Assembly (NCBI GenBank): GCA_040218575.1
Contig: JAVJRE010000002.1
Coordinates: forward strand, 310,001-374,000
DNA: 64,000 nt
Direction: 5' to 3'
From: Alphaproteobacteria bacterium
Lineage (GTDB): Bacteria; Pseudomonadota; Alphaproteobacteria; JAVJRE01
A model generated the notes under the pieces. It saw only the letters and a list, made by a program, of their open reading frames with translations, had not been told where the DNA came from and made no database searches. Position 1 is the first letter of the stretch. The number at the start of each line of letters is the position of its first letter. This document shows positions 46,654 to 54,266 of this stretch, piece after piece. The position numbers were made by a program, and so were the translations under genes.

Positions 46654-48012
46654 CTAATCAGAGGTCGGCGGACTAGCGGCGCGGGCGCGTTTCGCATTGC
46701 GTTGACGCAAGCGTTTGCCCGCACCGTCCCTGACCACCAACGACGAGCGGCCGACGGCCAGAGCGTCAGCCGGCACATCCTGGTCAATGACGCTGCCGGC
46801 ACCAACCACAACGCCATCGCCGACCGTCACCGGCGCCACCAGAACGCTGTCGGCCCCGATACTGGCGTTCGCGCCGATTGTCGTGTGGTGCTTGGCCGCA
46901 CCATCGTAATTGGCGGTGATGACGCCGGCACCGATATTGGCGGCAGCGCCAATATCCGCATCGCCGAGATAGGACAGATGGCTGGCCTTGGCGCCGGCGC
47001 CGAGACGGGTCGCCTTGATCTCTACAAAGTTGCCGACCCGTGCGCCTTCGCCGATGTCCGCGCCCGGACGCAGTCGGACGAACGGACCGACAACCGCGCC
47101 GGATGCGATTGCCGCGCCCTCTATATGGCTGAAGGCCCGGACAGTGGCGCCCGCGCCCACGCTGACTCCCGGACCGAAAAAGACATGCGGCTCAACCACC
47201 ACGTCGGGGGCCAGACGGGTGTCCCATGACAGAAACACACTGGCCGGATCGATCAGCGTAGCGCCCGCCGCCATGGCCGCGCTGCGCAACCGGTTCTGCA
47301 TGATGCACTCGGCGGCGGCCAGGTCGGCCCGACTGTCGACGCCCAGATGATCGTCCGCCGGACCTTCGATGGCGACACAGGTGTGACCGCCAGCGCGCGC
47401 CCTGGCAACGATGTCGGTCAGGTAGAACTCACCCTTGCGATTGTCGTTACCGATGGCGTCCAGCAGCGGCCACATGCGTGCACCGTCCAGCGCCATCACG
47501 CCTGAGTTGCAGAGTGTAATCGCCTTCTGCCCGTCATCGGCATCGGCCGATTCGACAATCGCCGTCAGAACACCATCCTGCTCCACCAGGCGGCCGTATC
47601 CGTCGGGGTCGTCGGGGCGGAAGCCCAGCACAGCAACAGCGGCACGATGGCGGCGACGGGCATCCAGCAGCCGTTGCAGGGAATCGGCCGTGACCAGCGG
47701 GTCGGCGCCAAACAAAACCAGCACATCACCGGTAAAGCCGGCCAGTGCCGTCCGCGCCGCCTGGACCGCATGAGCGGTGCCGAGAGCCTCTGACTGAACG
47801 GCAACCAGACAAGGTTGAACCGCCTGCCGCACGCTCTCCATCTGCGGCCCGATCACAATAATCGTTCGCTCAGGCGTCACGCTCGCCGCGGCGGCAATCA
47901 CGTGCGCAATCATGGACCGCCCGGCCAGCGGGTGCAGCACCTTCGCCATGCGCGATTTCATTCGCCGGCCAACGCCGGCGGCGAGAATGACCGCGGCGAC
48001 GCGATCCGTCAT
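46654..48012 (-). CDS. glmU: Bifunctional GlmU acetyl/uridylyltransferase
   Basis: GlmU acetylates glucosamine 1-phosphate and then makes UDP-GlcNAc. The 452-residue protein has the N-terminal pyrophosphorylase motif ILAAGVGRRMKSRMAKVLHPL and a C-terminal left-handed beta-helix of hexapeptide repeats (from about 260) with GPFVRLRPGADIGEGARVGNFVEIK and SYLGDADIGAAANIGAG. ATG 48012 (MTDRVAAVILAAG) matches the family; a GTG at 48033 would add seven residues. It is upstream of glmS. Confidence 0.96.
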   Translation of the reverse strand: MTDRVAAVILAAGVGRRMKSRMAKVLHPLAGRSMIAHVIAAAASVTPERTIIVIGPQMESVRQAVQPCLVAVQSEALGTAHAVQAARTALAGFTGDVLVLFGADPLVTADSLQRLLDARRRHRAAVAVLGFRPDDPDGYGRLVEQDGVLTAIVESADADDGQKAITLCNSGVMALDGARMWPLLDAIGNDNRKGEFYLTDIVARARAGGHTCVAIEGPADDHLGVDSRADLAAAECIMQNRLRSAAMAAGATLIDPASVFLSWDTRLAPDVVVEPHVFFGPGVSVGAGATVRAFSHIEGAAIASGAVVGPFVRLRPGADIGEGARVGNFVEIKATRLGAGAKASHLSYLGDADIGAAANIGAGVITANYDGAAKHHTTIGANASIGADSVLVAPVTVGDGVVVGAGSVIDQDVPADALAVGRSSLVVRDGAGKRLRQRNAKRARAASPPTSD

Positions 48013-48173
48013 GACCACGGGAGTCCGAACCACAGGAGCCCGGCGGGCATACGGCCGACCCGCGTCGGAGCCACAGATAAGCCATCAGCAAGTGAATCCA
48101 TGGGCCGGGCTTTTGCCACGCGCGGCGAAGACGGACAATTCAAGTATTGTGTCCAAATACTTCGTGGAACGGC

Positions 48174-49034
48174 CTATTCAGGCAGGCGGGTCACGACGGT
48201 GGGCGCGGCAACCGCCTCTGCCTGGCGCAGGTGCATCTGAAAACCAAACGCACCACCGGTCTCCATATAGACCGGAAGCACCGGCAGGTCAGCCGACGGC
48301 CGCATGAACCAGACGTCCACCGCCCGCTCTTTCCCATCGTCATTCAGGCTTTTGCCAGCCAGGTGGCGCCGCTCCATACGACAGCCAACAGCCACCCCGC
48401 TGAGGCTGGAATCCAGCACGGACGCCATGTTGCGCTCGCCGAGGTCGGTCAGGTCCATGGCATAGAGTCGCCGTCCGTCAAAGATCGGACCGGTCGCCCG
48501 GCACCCCTCGCCGCTGGCCACCGCGCGCACCAGTGACAGAACGGCGGTCATGGGATCCACCGCGCCGGCGAGCTGGTCGGCGGGCACCGTCTCCTCCGGC
48601 GCTATGTTGCGGTCCGGATTGAAAGAGACTGAAACATTTCCGCCCTCCAGGAAGTCCATGCGCTGGTGACGTGGCTCGCGACGCCAGACGCTGGTCATGT
48701 CCTGATACTCGGGCCACAGCACGGCGGCGGTGGAGGCCGCATCGCTGACACGACCAACCGTCACCGCCTGCAGCGACCAGCGGGCGATAAGGCCGATGAC
48801 GGGCTTGGTCTCCGCTTCCACCCGCATGGCATAGGCCGAAGGGTTCTGATCAATGGCCACATCCAGGTTCATTGCCGGCAGGCCGTAGGCAAAGACACTG
48901 TATTTGAGCGCGAGACTGTCGCTGGCGCGGGCCGACGATGGACCTGTCAGCAGCAGCAGAGACAGGAGCAGGCTCGCCAGGGCAGGAAGAGACAGTGCCG
49001 GAAGCGGCGATGCTGGCTGGCGGATGGCTGTCAT
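48174..49034 (-). CDS. Secreted DUF3108 family protein
   Basis: The 286-residue product has a signal peptide (LPALASLLLSLLLLTGPSSARA, cleavage about residue 37) and a mature part typical of DUF3108, with ALKYSVFAYGLPAMNLDVAI near its start and GCRATGPIFDGRRLYAMDL, a beta-rich pattern shared by these periplasmic or outer-membrane-associated proteins. The function is unknown; a similar fold occurs in LolA/LolB-like lipid carriers, which is only suggestive. It is upstream of glmU with a 161-base gap that includes an imperfect inverted repeat (GGACAAT...ATTGTGTCC at about 48136). Confidence 0.8.
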   Translation of the reverse strand: MTAIRQPASPLPALSLPALASLLLSLLLLTGPSSARASDSLALKYSVFAYGLPAMNLDVAIDQNPSAYAMRVEAETKPVIGLIARWSLQAVTVGRVSDAASTAAVLWPEYQDMTSVWRREPRHQRMDFLEGGNVSVSFNPDRNIAPEETVPADQLAGAVDPMTAVLSLVRAVASGEGCRATGPIFDGRRLYAMDLTDLGERNMASVLDSSLSGVAVGCRMERRHLAGKSLNDDGKERAVDVWFMRPSADLPVLPVYMETGGAFGFQMHLRQAEAVAAPTVVTRLPE

Positions 49035-49186
49035 GACTTCCTCCTCCGGTCAGGCGGCCAGATTGCGGTATGGAACCGCCACATCATTCGACACGGGAAA
49101 TGTGACCCTTAAGGGGCGAAAACACCAGACGACCGGCAAGGCGTCCAAAGCGGCGGGAGGCGCGGCCGGAGGATCAGCGTCACCCC

Positions 49187-49215
49187 TTGGGATTTCCGCG
49201 GCCGCTGACTATGAT
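49187..49215 (+). promoter_or_regulatory. Sigma-70-type promoter of the tRNA-Val gene
   Basis: TTGGGA (49187-49192) and TATGAT (49210-49215) are 17 bases apart. Transcription would begin near 49222, four bases before the mature tRNA. The fit of spacing, hexamers and position makes this convincing although untested. Confidence 0.65.
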
Positions 49216-49225
49216 CCGGCCGCAA

Positions 49226-49300
49226 GGGCGCGTAGCTCAGCGGGAGAGCACTGTCTTCACACGGCAGGGGTCGCTGGTTCAATCCCAGCCGCGCCCACCA
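49226..49300 (+). tRNA. tRNA-Val (anticodon CAC)
   Basis: A 75-base tRNA with encoded CCA. The acceptor stem GGGCGCG pairs with CGCGCCC, the D arm has AGCTCAGCGGGAGAGC, the anticodon arm CTGTC-TTCACAC-GGCAG gives CAC, and the T arm has CTGGTTCAATCCCAG. No sign of an integration event at its 3' end was seen. Confidence 0.95.
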
Positions 49301-49383
49301 CCTTGGCGGCGCGATCAGCAGAGATCGCGCTTTTCCACCGATCACAGATGGCGTCCTGGCGACGACGGCGCTAGGGTCGGGCG

Positions 49384-49989
49384 ATGATCGTGCCTGTCGC
49401 CCACCCCCTGTCTGCTGGCGATTCGGAAATCGTTGCACGCACCCGCCGGCTGGTGCTGCGTCAGTGGCGCGACGAAGACCTTGCGCCGTTCGCCGCACTG
49501 AACGCTGACCCGCAAGTGTGCCGATTTCTGCCCGGTGTTCTCGACCGAGCGGAGAGCGATGCCATGGCGCAACGTATCCGCCAGGCCATTGAACGGGACG
49601 GGTTCGGTCTGTGGGCCGTTGGCCGCGACACGCGTGAAACCCGTGAGAGACGGGCCGACGCGGGCTTCATCGGTTTTGTCGGCCTGTCGCCGGTGACCTT
49701 TGAGGCGCCCTTCGCGCCGGCCGTGGAGATTGGCTGGCGTCTTGCCAGCAGCGCCTGGAACCAGGGCTTTGCGACGGAAGCCGCCCTGGCGGCGCGCGAT
49801 CTGGCATTCGGCGCGTTCGGCCTGGACGAGATCGTCTCGTTCACGGTGCCGGCCAATAGGCCATCGCGCCGGGTCATGGAGAAGATCGGTTTGCAGCGCG
49901 ATGAAGCCGGCGACTTCGATCATCCGCGTCTGCCGCCAGGGCACCCACTGCGCCCACATGTTCTCTACCGTTTGAGCCGCCATGACTGA
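49384..49989 (+). CDS. GNAT acetyltransferase, RimJ/RimL-like
   Basis: A 201-residue N-acetyltransferase of the Acetyltransf_3 type. ARTRRLVLRQWRDEDLAPFAALNADPQV is the usual start, VEIGWRLASSAWNQGFATEAALAARDLAFG contains the acetyl-CoA pyrophosphate loop (here NQGFAT), and FTVPANRPSRRVMEKIGL follows. Relatives modify ribosomal-protein N-termini or small amines, and the target here is unknown. Its end overlaps the following phosphotransferase gene by eight bases, so the two are translationally coupled. Confidence 0.88.
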   Translation: MIVPVAHPLSAGDSEIVARTRRLVLRQWRDEDLAPFAALNADPQVCRFLPGVLDRAESDAMAQRIRQAIERDGFGLWAVGRDTRETRERRADAGFIGFVGLSPVTFEAPFAPAVEIGWRLASSAWNQGFATEAALAARDLAFGAFGLDEIVSFTVPANRPSRRVMEKIGLQRDEAGDFDHPRLPPGHPLRPHVLYRLSRHD

Positions 49990-51031
49990 CTTGCCGAATG
50001 AGCCTCTGACGCCGCGGATGGTCGCGGCCATGGCCGCCGCGCACGGCGCCGTGGAGCGTCTGCTGAAGGTGCCTGTGCAGGAGGTCATTGCGCCAACCGC
50101 GAAACGGGCCAACTCCATGCGCGTCCGCCTGGCCAATGGCGGCAGCGTGATCGCCACCCGCCGCAGTGATCCCAGACGAGCGGACCTGGAAGCCCATGTG
50201 TTGAGCATCCTCCATCAATCGGGCGCACCGGTACCGGCTGTCCGGGCCTTCGACGGCACATGGCTGTTGCAGGAGGACGTGGGCGAGCGGTCGCTGCGCC
50301 GGGCCATCCGCGCCAGCGATGCGGTCAACGGTGAACGCTGGCTGGGACGCGGCCTGCGCAGTCTGGCGGCGATCCACACAGCGGCGGCGGCCAGAGATCT
50401 GGCAAGCCGCGTGCAGGCCATCGGCGACGGTCGACAATGGCATCTGAACCTGGCCGGCACCCCGGCCCGCATCGGCGCAGCCCTGGGGCTGATGCCGCCG
50501 GCCTTCGACCGTCGCAAGTTGCGCGCGGTCCTGGAGCGGCCGGCTGTTTCTTTCATCAAATGGGATGCGCGGCCAGCCAATGGTGCGGCGATGGACGATG
50601 GCCGCGTTGTGTGGTTCGACTGGGAGCATTGTGGCGCTCGCCGCCGACTGGACGATATGGTCTGGCTGCTGTGTGACGAAAGTGTACCGAACTGGCCGTC
50701 AGCCGAACGGCGGCTGATTGCCCGCTGGCTGTCCGCCTTCGACGAGGACGGAGATCCGGCGACTGCGGCGGCTTACTTGTGGGCGGCGGGTGTCATGCAC
50801 AGCGCAACGCGGCTGGCGCTGCGTCTGGACAGCCAACGACGGCGCGGCGTGAACCCGTTAGCTCTGACGTCACGCGACCGCCGCCTGTGCCGACGGGCGG
50901 CGCGCTGGGCCAGCCGCAGTGACGTTCTGGCGCCGCTGGCGGCGTGGTTCAGCGCCCTGCAGGACGAAGACTTCGTCGTGCGGCCGCTGACCAGCGGCAA
51001 CACCATCAGTCAACCGGTCGCCAGCGCCTGA
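49982..51031 (+). CDS. Aminoglycoside-phosphotransferase-like kinase
   Basis: The 349-residue protein has the APH/choline-kinase fold. The N-terminal lobe is diverged (RRSDPRRADLEAHVLSIL, then the hinge WLLQEDVGERSLR). In the catalytic lobe FIKWDARPANGAAMDDGRVVWFDWEHCG stands for the Brenner-like HxDxxxxN loop and the metal Asp (here WD at the catalytic place and FDW for the DFG-like site). His is replaced by Lys/Trp, a diverged form. The substrate is unknown and resistance should not be assumed. Confidence 0.75.
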   Translation: MTDLPNEPLTPRMVAAMAAAHGAVERLLKVPVQEVIAPTAKRANSMRVRLANGGSVIATRRSDPRRADLEAHVLSILHQSGAPVPAVRAFDGTWLLQEDVGERSLRRAIRASDAVNGERWLGRGLRSLAAIHTAAAARDLASRVQAIGDGRQWHLNLAGTPARIGAALGLMPPAFDRRKLRAVLERPAVSFIKWDARPANGAAMDDGRVVWFDWEHCGARRRLDDMVWLLCDESVPNWPSAERRLIARWLSAFDEDGDPATAAAYLWAAGVMHSATRLALRLDSQRRRGVNPLALTSRDRRLCRRAARWASRSDVLAPLAAWFSALQDEDFVVRPLTSGNTISQPVASA

Positions 51032-51110
51032 ACGGACCCGAAGACGGGTTAGCGTTCCAAGCGCGGCTACAGCGGGCGGCCATCCGGGCCGCCTACAGCG
51101 GAGAACCATC

Positions 51111-51686
51111 ATGCCCCACCTGCCTTCCCTGCCCGACGACGCCGGCTTCGGCGCCATACGCGAAAACTGGCCGGAACCGATGATCCATCTGAAGGATTTC
51201 GTCAATTCGCTGCTCTACGGCCCCTCACCCTTCAGCCTGGGCGAGCGCGAACTGATCTCCGCCTATGTTTCGAGCCTGAACGGATGCCGCTTCTGCTTTG
51301 GCACCCACGAACAGGCGGCCCTGGCGCATGGCGTTGACGGTGATCTGCTGAAGGCGGTCATGGACACACCTGAGACGGCACCACTGGACGCAAAGTGGCA
51401 ACCTCTGCTGCGCTACCTCAAGAAGCTTACAGAGGCGCCCAGTCGGATCGTTCAAAGTGACGTTTCCGCGGTCATGGAGGCCGGCTGGGAAGAGCTGGCG
51501 GTCGTCCATGCCACGCTCATATGCGGCTATTACAATATGCTGAACCGCATCGTAGACGGATTCGGTATCGTATCGAACGAGGACTTCTACCGGCGGGCCG
51601 GGGTCATGATCGCCGACGATGCGCGGGCGCGGCACGTCGAGGAAATCAAGCGACAGGGAGGCCCCGCGACTGGCGCTGGCGATTGA
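51111..51686 (+). CDS. AhpD-like alkylhydroperoxidase/CMD-family protein
   Basis: The 191-residue product belongs to the carboxymuconolactone decarboxylase/AhpD superfamily and resembles uncharacterised peroxidase-related enzymes. The active site is NGCRFCFGTHEQAALAHG, a CxxC with a His three residues on, as in AhpD, which reduces peroxides via these thiols. The conserved PFSLGERELISAYVSSLNGC lies before it. ATG is preceded by GGAGAA. It is followed 72 bases later by the CoxL-like gene on the same strand. Confidence 0.88.
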   Translation: MPHLPSLPDDAGFGAIRENWPEPMIHLKDFVNSLLYGPSPFSLGERELISAYVSSLNGCRFCFGTHEQAALAHGVDGDLLKAVMDTPETAPLDAKWQPLLRYLKKLTEAPSRIVQSDVSAVMEAGWEELAVVHATLICGYYNMLNRIVDGFGIVSNEDFYRRAGVMIADDARARHVEEIKRQGGPATGAGD

Positions 51687-51758
51687 CCGGCGGCCCACGC
51701 GCACGGCACCCTTGGCCCTGTCGCGATAACCTTAGAATCAGCCTTCCGGAGGAGTTCC

Positions 51759-54095
51759 ATGGCGAAATTCGGCATCGGCCAGCCCGTCCCGCGCACCGAA
51801 GACCCGCGTCTCGTCACGGGCCATGGGCGCTACACCGACGATATTCGCCTGGATGGAGAAGCCCACAGCTTCTTTGTGCGCTCGCCCCATGCCCATGCGC
51901 GGATCAGGCATATTGATGTTTCTGCCGCCCGTGCCCAGCCGGGGGTGGTGGCCATCTATACAGGCGAGACCGTGCAAAAAGCCGGCCTTGGCCTTTTGGA
52001 GTGCGGCGCCAGCCTGACCAATCGCGATGGCAGCGCCATGAAGAAGACGGACCGGCCCGTGCTGGCGCTCGACCGGGTCCGCCATGTGGGCGATGCGGTC
52101 GCCATGATTGTGGCTGAAACCATGGCCCAGGCCCGCGACGCCGCCGATCATCTGGACGTTGACTATGAGGAATTGCCGTCGGTGACCGGCACGGCGGATG
52201 CGACGCAAAAGGGTGCGGCGCAGATTTGGGATATGGCGCCGAACAACATAGCGTTCGACTGGGAAGATGGCGACGAGGCCAAGACCGCCGCCGCCTTCAA
52301 GCGCGCCGACCGGGTCGTCAGTGTCGACATGATCAACAACCGGGTGGTCCCCAACTCTATGGAGCCGCGTGGCGCCATCGGCGACTATGATGGCAAACGG
52401 ATGACGCTCTATACCTCCAGCCAGGGCAGCCACGGCCTGCGGAGCCGCCTGGCCGCCAAGATATTCAAGGTGCCGGAAGAGTCCATACGCGTGATCACGC
52501 CGGACGTGGGCGGTGGCTTCGGCATGAAGATCTTTCTCTACGCCGAGCAGGCAATGGTCCTGTATGCGGCCCGTGAACTGAAGCGTCCGGTCCGATGGGA
52601 AGCGGATCGCGGTGAATCCTTCCTGTCCGACACCCACGGCCGTGACCATGTGACAACGGCGCAGGCGGCGTTGGACAAGGATGGACGGTTCCTGGCCTTC
52701 CGCTTCGACATCACGGCCAATCTGGGCGCCTATCTGTCTCAGTTCGGACCGGGCGTGCCGACTTCGGCCGGCGCCTGGATGTATGCCGGCGTCTATCGGC
52801 TGGAAGCGTGCTACCTGCACGTCACCGGCGTCTACACCAACACCAACCCGGTGGATGCCTATCGCGGCGCCGGACGGCCGGAAGCCAATTATGCGGTGGA
52901 ACGGCTGGTGGATGCGGCGGCGCGTGAGCTTGGCCTGTCGCCTGACGAGATTCGCCAGCGCAACTTCATACCCAAGAGCGCCATGCCCTACACCACAGTC
53001 ATGGGCGCCACCTATGACAGCGGCGATTTCGCCAAGAACATGACAGACGCCATGAAGCTGGCCGACTGGTCAGGTTTCGCCGCCCGCCGGAGCCAATCGG
53101 CAAAGGCCGGCAAGCGGCGGGGCATCGGCCTGGCCACCTATATCGAAGCGTGCGGGGGCGGCGGCCAGGAAGGCGCCTGGATCAAGTTCGCGCCGGACGG
53201 CCGGGTGACCATCCTGTCCGGTACCCAATCCAACGGCCAGGGCCACGAGACCGCCTATATCCAGATCCTGTCCGATCGCCTGGGCATCGAGCCTGACATG
53301 ATAACGGTCAAGCAGGGCGACACCGACCAGGTACCGACAGGCACCGGCACCGGCGGATCGCGGTCCGTGCCAGTCGGCGGCGGCGCCCTCGTCAAGGCCG
53401 CCGAGAAGGTAATCGAAAAAGGCAAACGGATTGCCGGCCACAGCCTGGAGGCGGATACGGCCGACATCGAGTTCGATGACGGCCGCTATCGCATTGTCGG
53501 CACCGACCGCGCCATCACCTTCAGCGAGGTGGTCTCGCTGTCCTTCAAAGAGGCGCAACTGCCGGAAGAGGCGCGTGGCGGGCTGGACGACATGGCCTAC
53601 TGGGCGCCGGAGAACGGCGCGTCCACCTTCCCCAACGGCTGCCACATCTGCGAGGTGGAGGTGGACCCGGACACCGGCGTCACCACTCTGGTCAATTTCA
53701 CCGTGGTGGACGATTTCGGCACGGTCATCAATCCGTTGCTGCTGGCCGGCCAGATCCACGGCGGAATCGGCCAGGGCATCGGCCAGGCGATGACTGAGCA
53801 CACGGTCTACGACGCTGAATCCGGCCAACTCCTGTCAGCCTCGTTCATGGACTATGGCCTGCCACGGGCCGACCACATGCCGCCCATGGCCATCGCCTTC
53901 AATAACGAGCCGTGCACCACCAACATCCTGGGCATGAAGGGGGCCGGCGAAGCCGGCGCCATCGGCGCCCCGCCGGCCGTGATCAACGCCATTGTTGATG
54001 CCCTGGAACCCCTGGGAATCCGCCATGTGGACATGCCGGCGACGGCACAGCAGGTGTGGCGGCGACTGCAGGCGGCGCCACGACAGGCGGCATGA
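51759..54095 (+). CDS. Form II CoxL-type molybdenum hydroxylase large subunit
   Basis: The 778-residue protein belongs to the xanthine oxidase family Mo-binding subunits. It starts FGIGQPVPRTEDPRLVTGHGRYTDD, and has the domain-1 GDAVAMIVAETMAQARDA, PDVGGGFGMKIFLYAEQ, the active-site loop AYRGAGRPEANYAVERLVD, and the catalytic Glu in GMKGAGEAGAIGAPPAVI. AYRGAGR is the form II signature; true CO dehydrogenases (form I) have AYRCSFR. The substrate is thus unknown and probably not CO. The FAD (CoxM) and iron-sulfur (CoxS) subunits are not adjacent. GGAGGA precedes the ATG. Confidence 0.93.
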   Translation: MAKFGIGQPVPRTEDPRLVTGHGRYTDDIRLDGEAHSFFVRSPHAHARIRHIDVSAARAQPGVVAIYTGETVQKAGLGLLECGASLTNRDGSAMKKTDRPVLALDRVRHVGDAVAMIVAETMAQARDAADHLDVDYEELPSVTGTADATQKGAAQIWDMAPNNIAFDWEDGDEAKTAAAFKRADRVVSVDMINNRVVPNSMEPRGAIGDYDGKRMTLYTSSQGSHGLRSRLAAKIFKVPEESIRVITPDVGGGFGMKIFLYAEQAMVLYAARELKRPVRWEADRGESFLSDTHGRDHVTTAQAALDKDGRFLAFRFDITANLGAYLSQFGPGVPTSAGAWMYAGVYRLEACYLHVTGVYTNTNPVDAYRGAGRPEANYAVERLVDAAARELGLSPDEIRQRNFIPKSAMPYTTVMGATYDSGDFAKNMTDAMKLADWSGFAARRSQSAKAGKRRGIGLATYIEACGGGGQEGAWIKFAPDGRVTILSGTQSNGQGHETAYIQILSDRLGIEPDMITVKQGDTDQVPTGTGTGGSRSVPVGGGALVKAAEKVIEKGKRIAGHSLEADTADIEFDDGRYRIVGTDRAITFSEVVSLSFKEAQLPEEARGGLDDMAYWAPENGASTFPNGCHICEVEVDPDTGVTTLVNFTVVDDFGTVINPLLLAGQIHGGIGQGIGQAMTEHTVYDAESGQLLSASFMDYGLPRADHMPPMAIAFNNEPCTTNILGMKGAGEAGAIGAPPAVINAIVDALEPLGIRHVDMPATAQQVWRRLQAAPRQAA

Positions 54096-54205
54096 CCGCA
54101 ACGGATGGGGCCAATCTGGCCAGCCTGCGGCTGTCTGGAGATAACCCGTTGAAATCACGTATATTTCTTCGTCACGAGGGCGGCTGACCCGCGGCAGCAG
54201 ATTTT

Positions 54206-54234
54206 TTGGCGTTCCGACGCACCCGGCCTATAAC
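54206..54234 (+). promoter_or_regulatory. Likely promoter of the RTX protein gene
   Basis: TTGGCG (54206-54211) and TATAAC (54229-54234) are 17 bases apart, with four of six and five of six matches. Transcription would begin near 54241 and translation at 54267, with AGGT six bases before the ATG. It indicates that the RTX gene has its own transcript. Confidence 0.55.
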
Positions 54235-54266
54235 TAAAGCCATGGACACTCCAGCCAGGTCTCATC

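Noticed and set aside
49982-51031. Aminoglycoside resistance gene
   Set aside because: Only the general APH fold is seen, with a diverged catalytic loop; fold similarity alone does not show resistance.
51759-54095. Aerobic carbon monoxide dehydrogenase
   Set aside because: The active-site loop is AYRGAGR, not the AYRCSFR of true CO dehydrogenase, and the partner subunits are missing.
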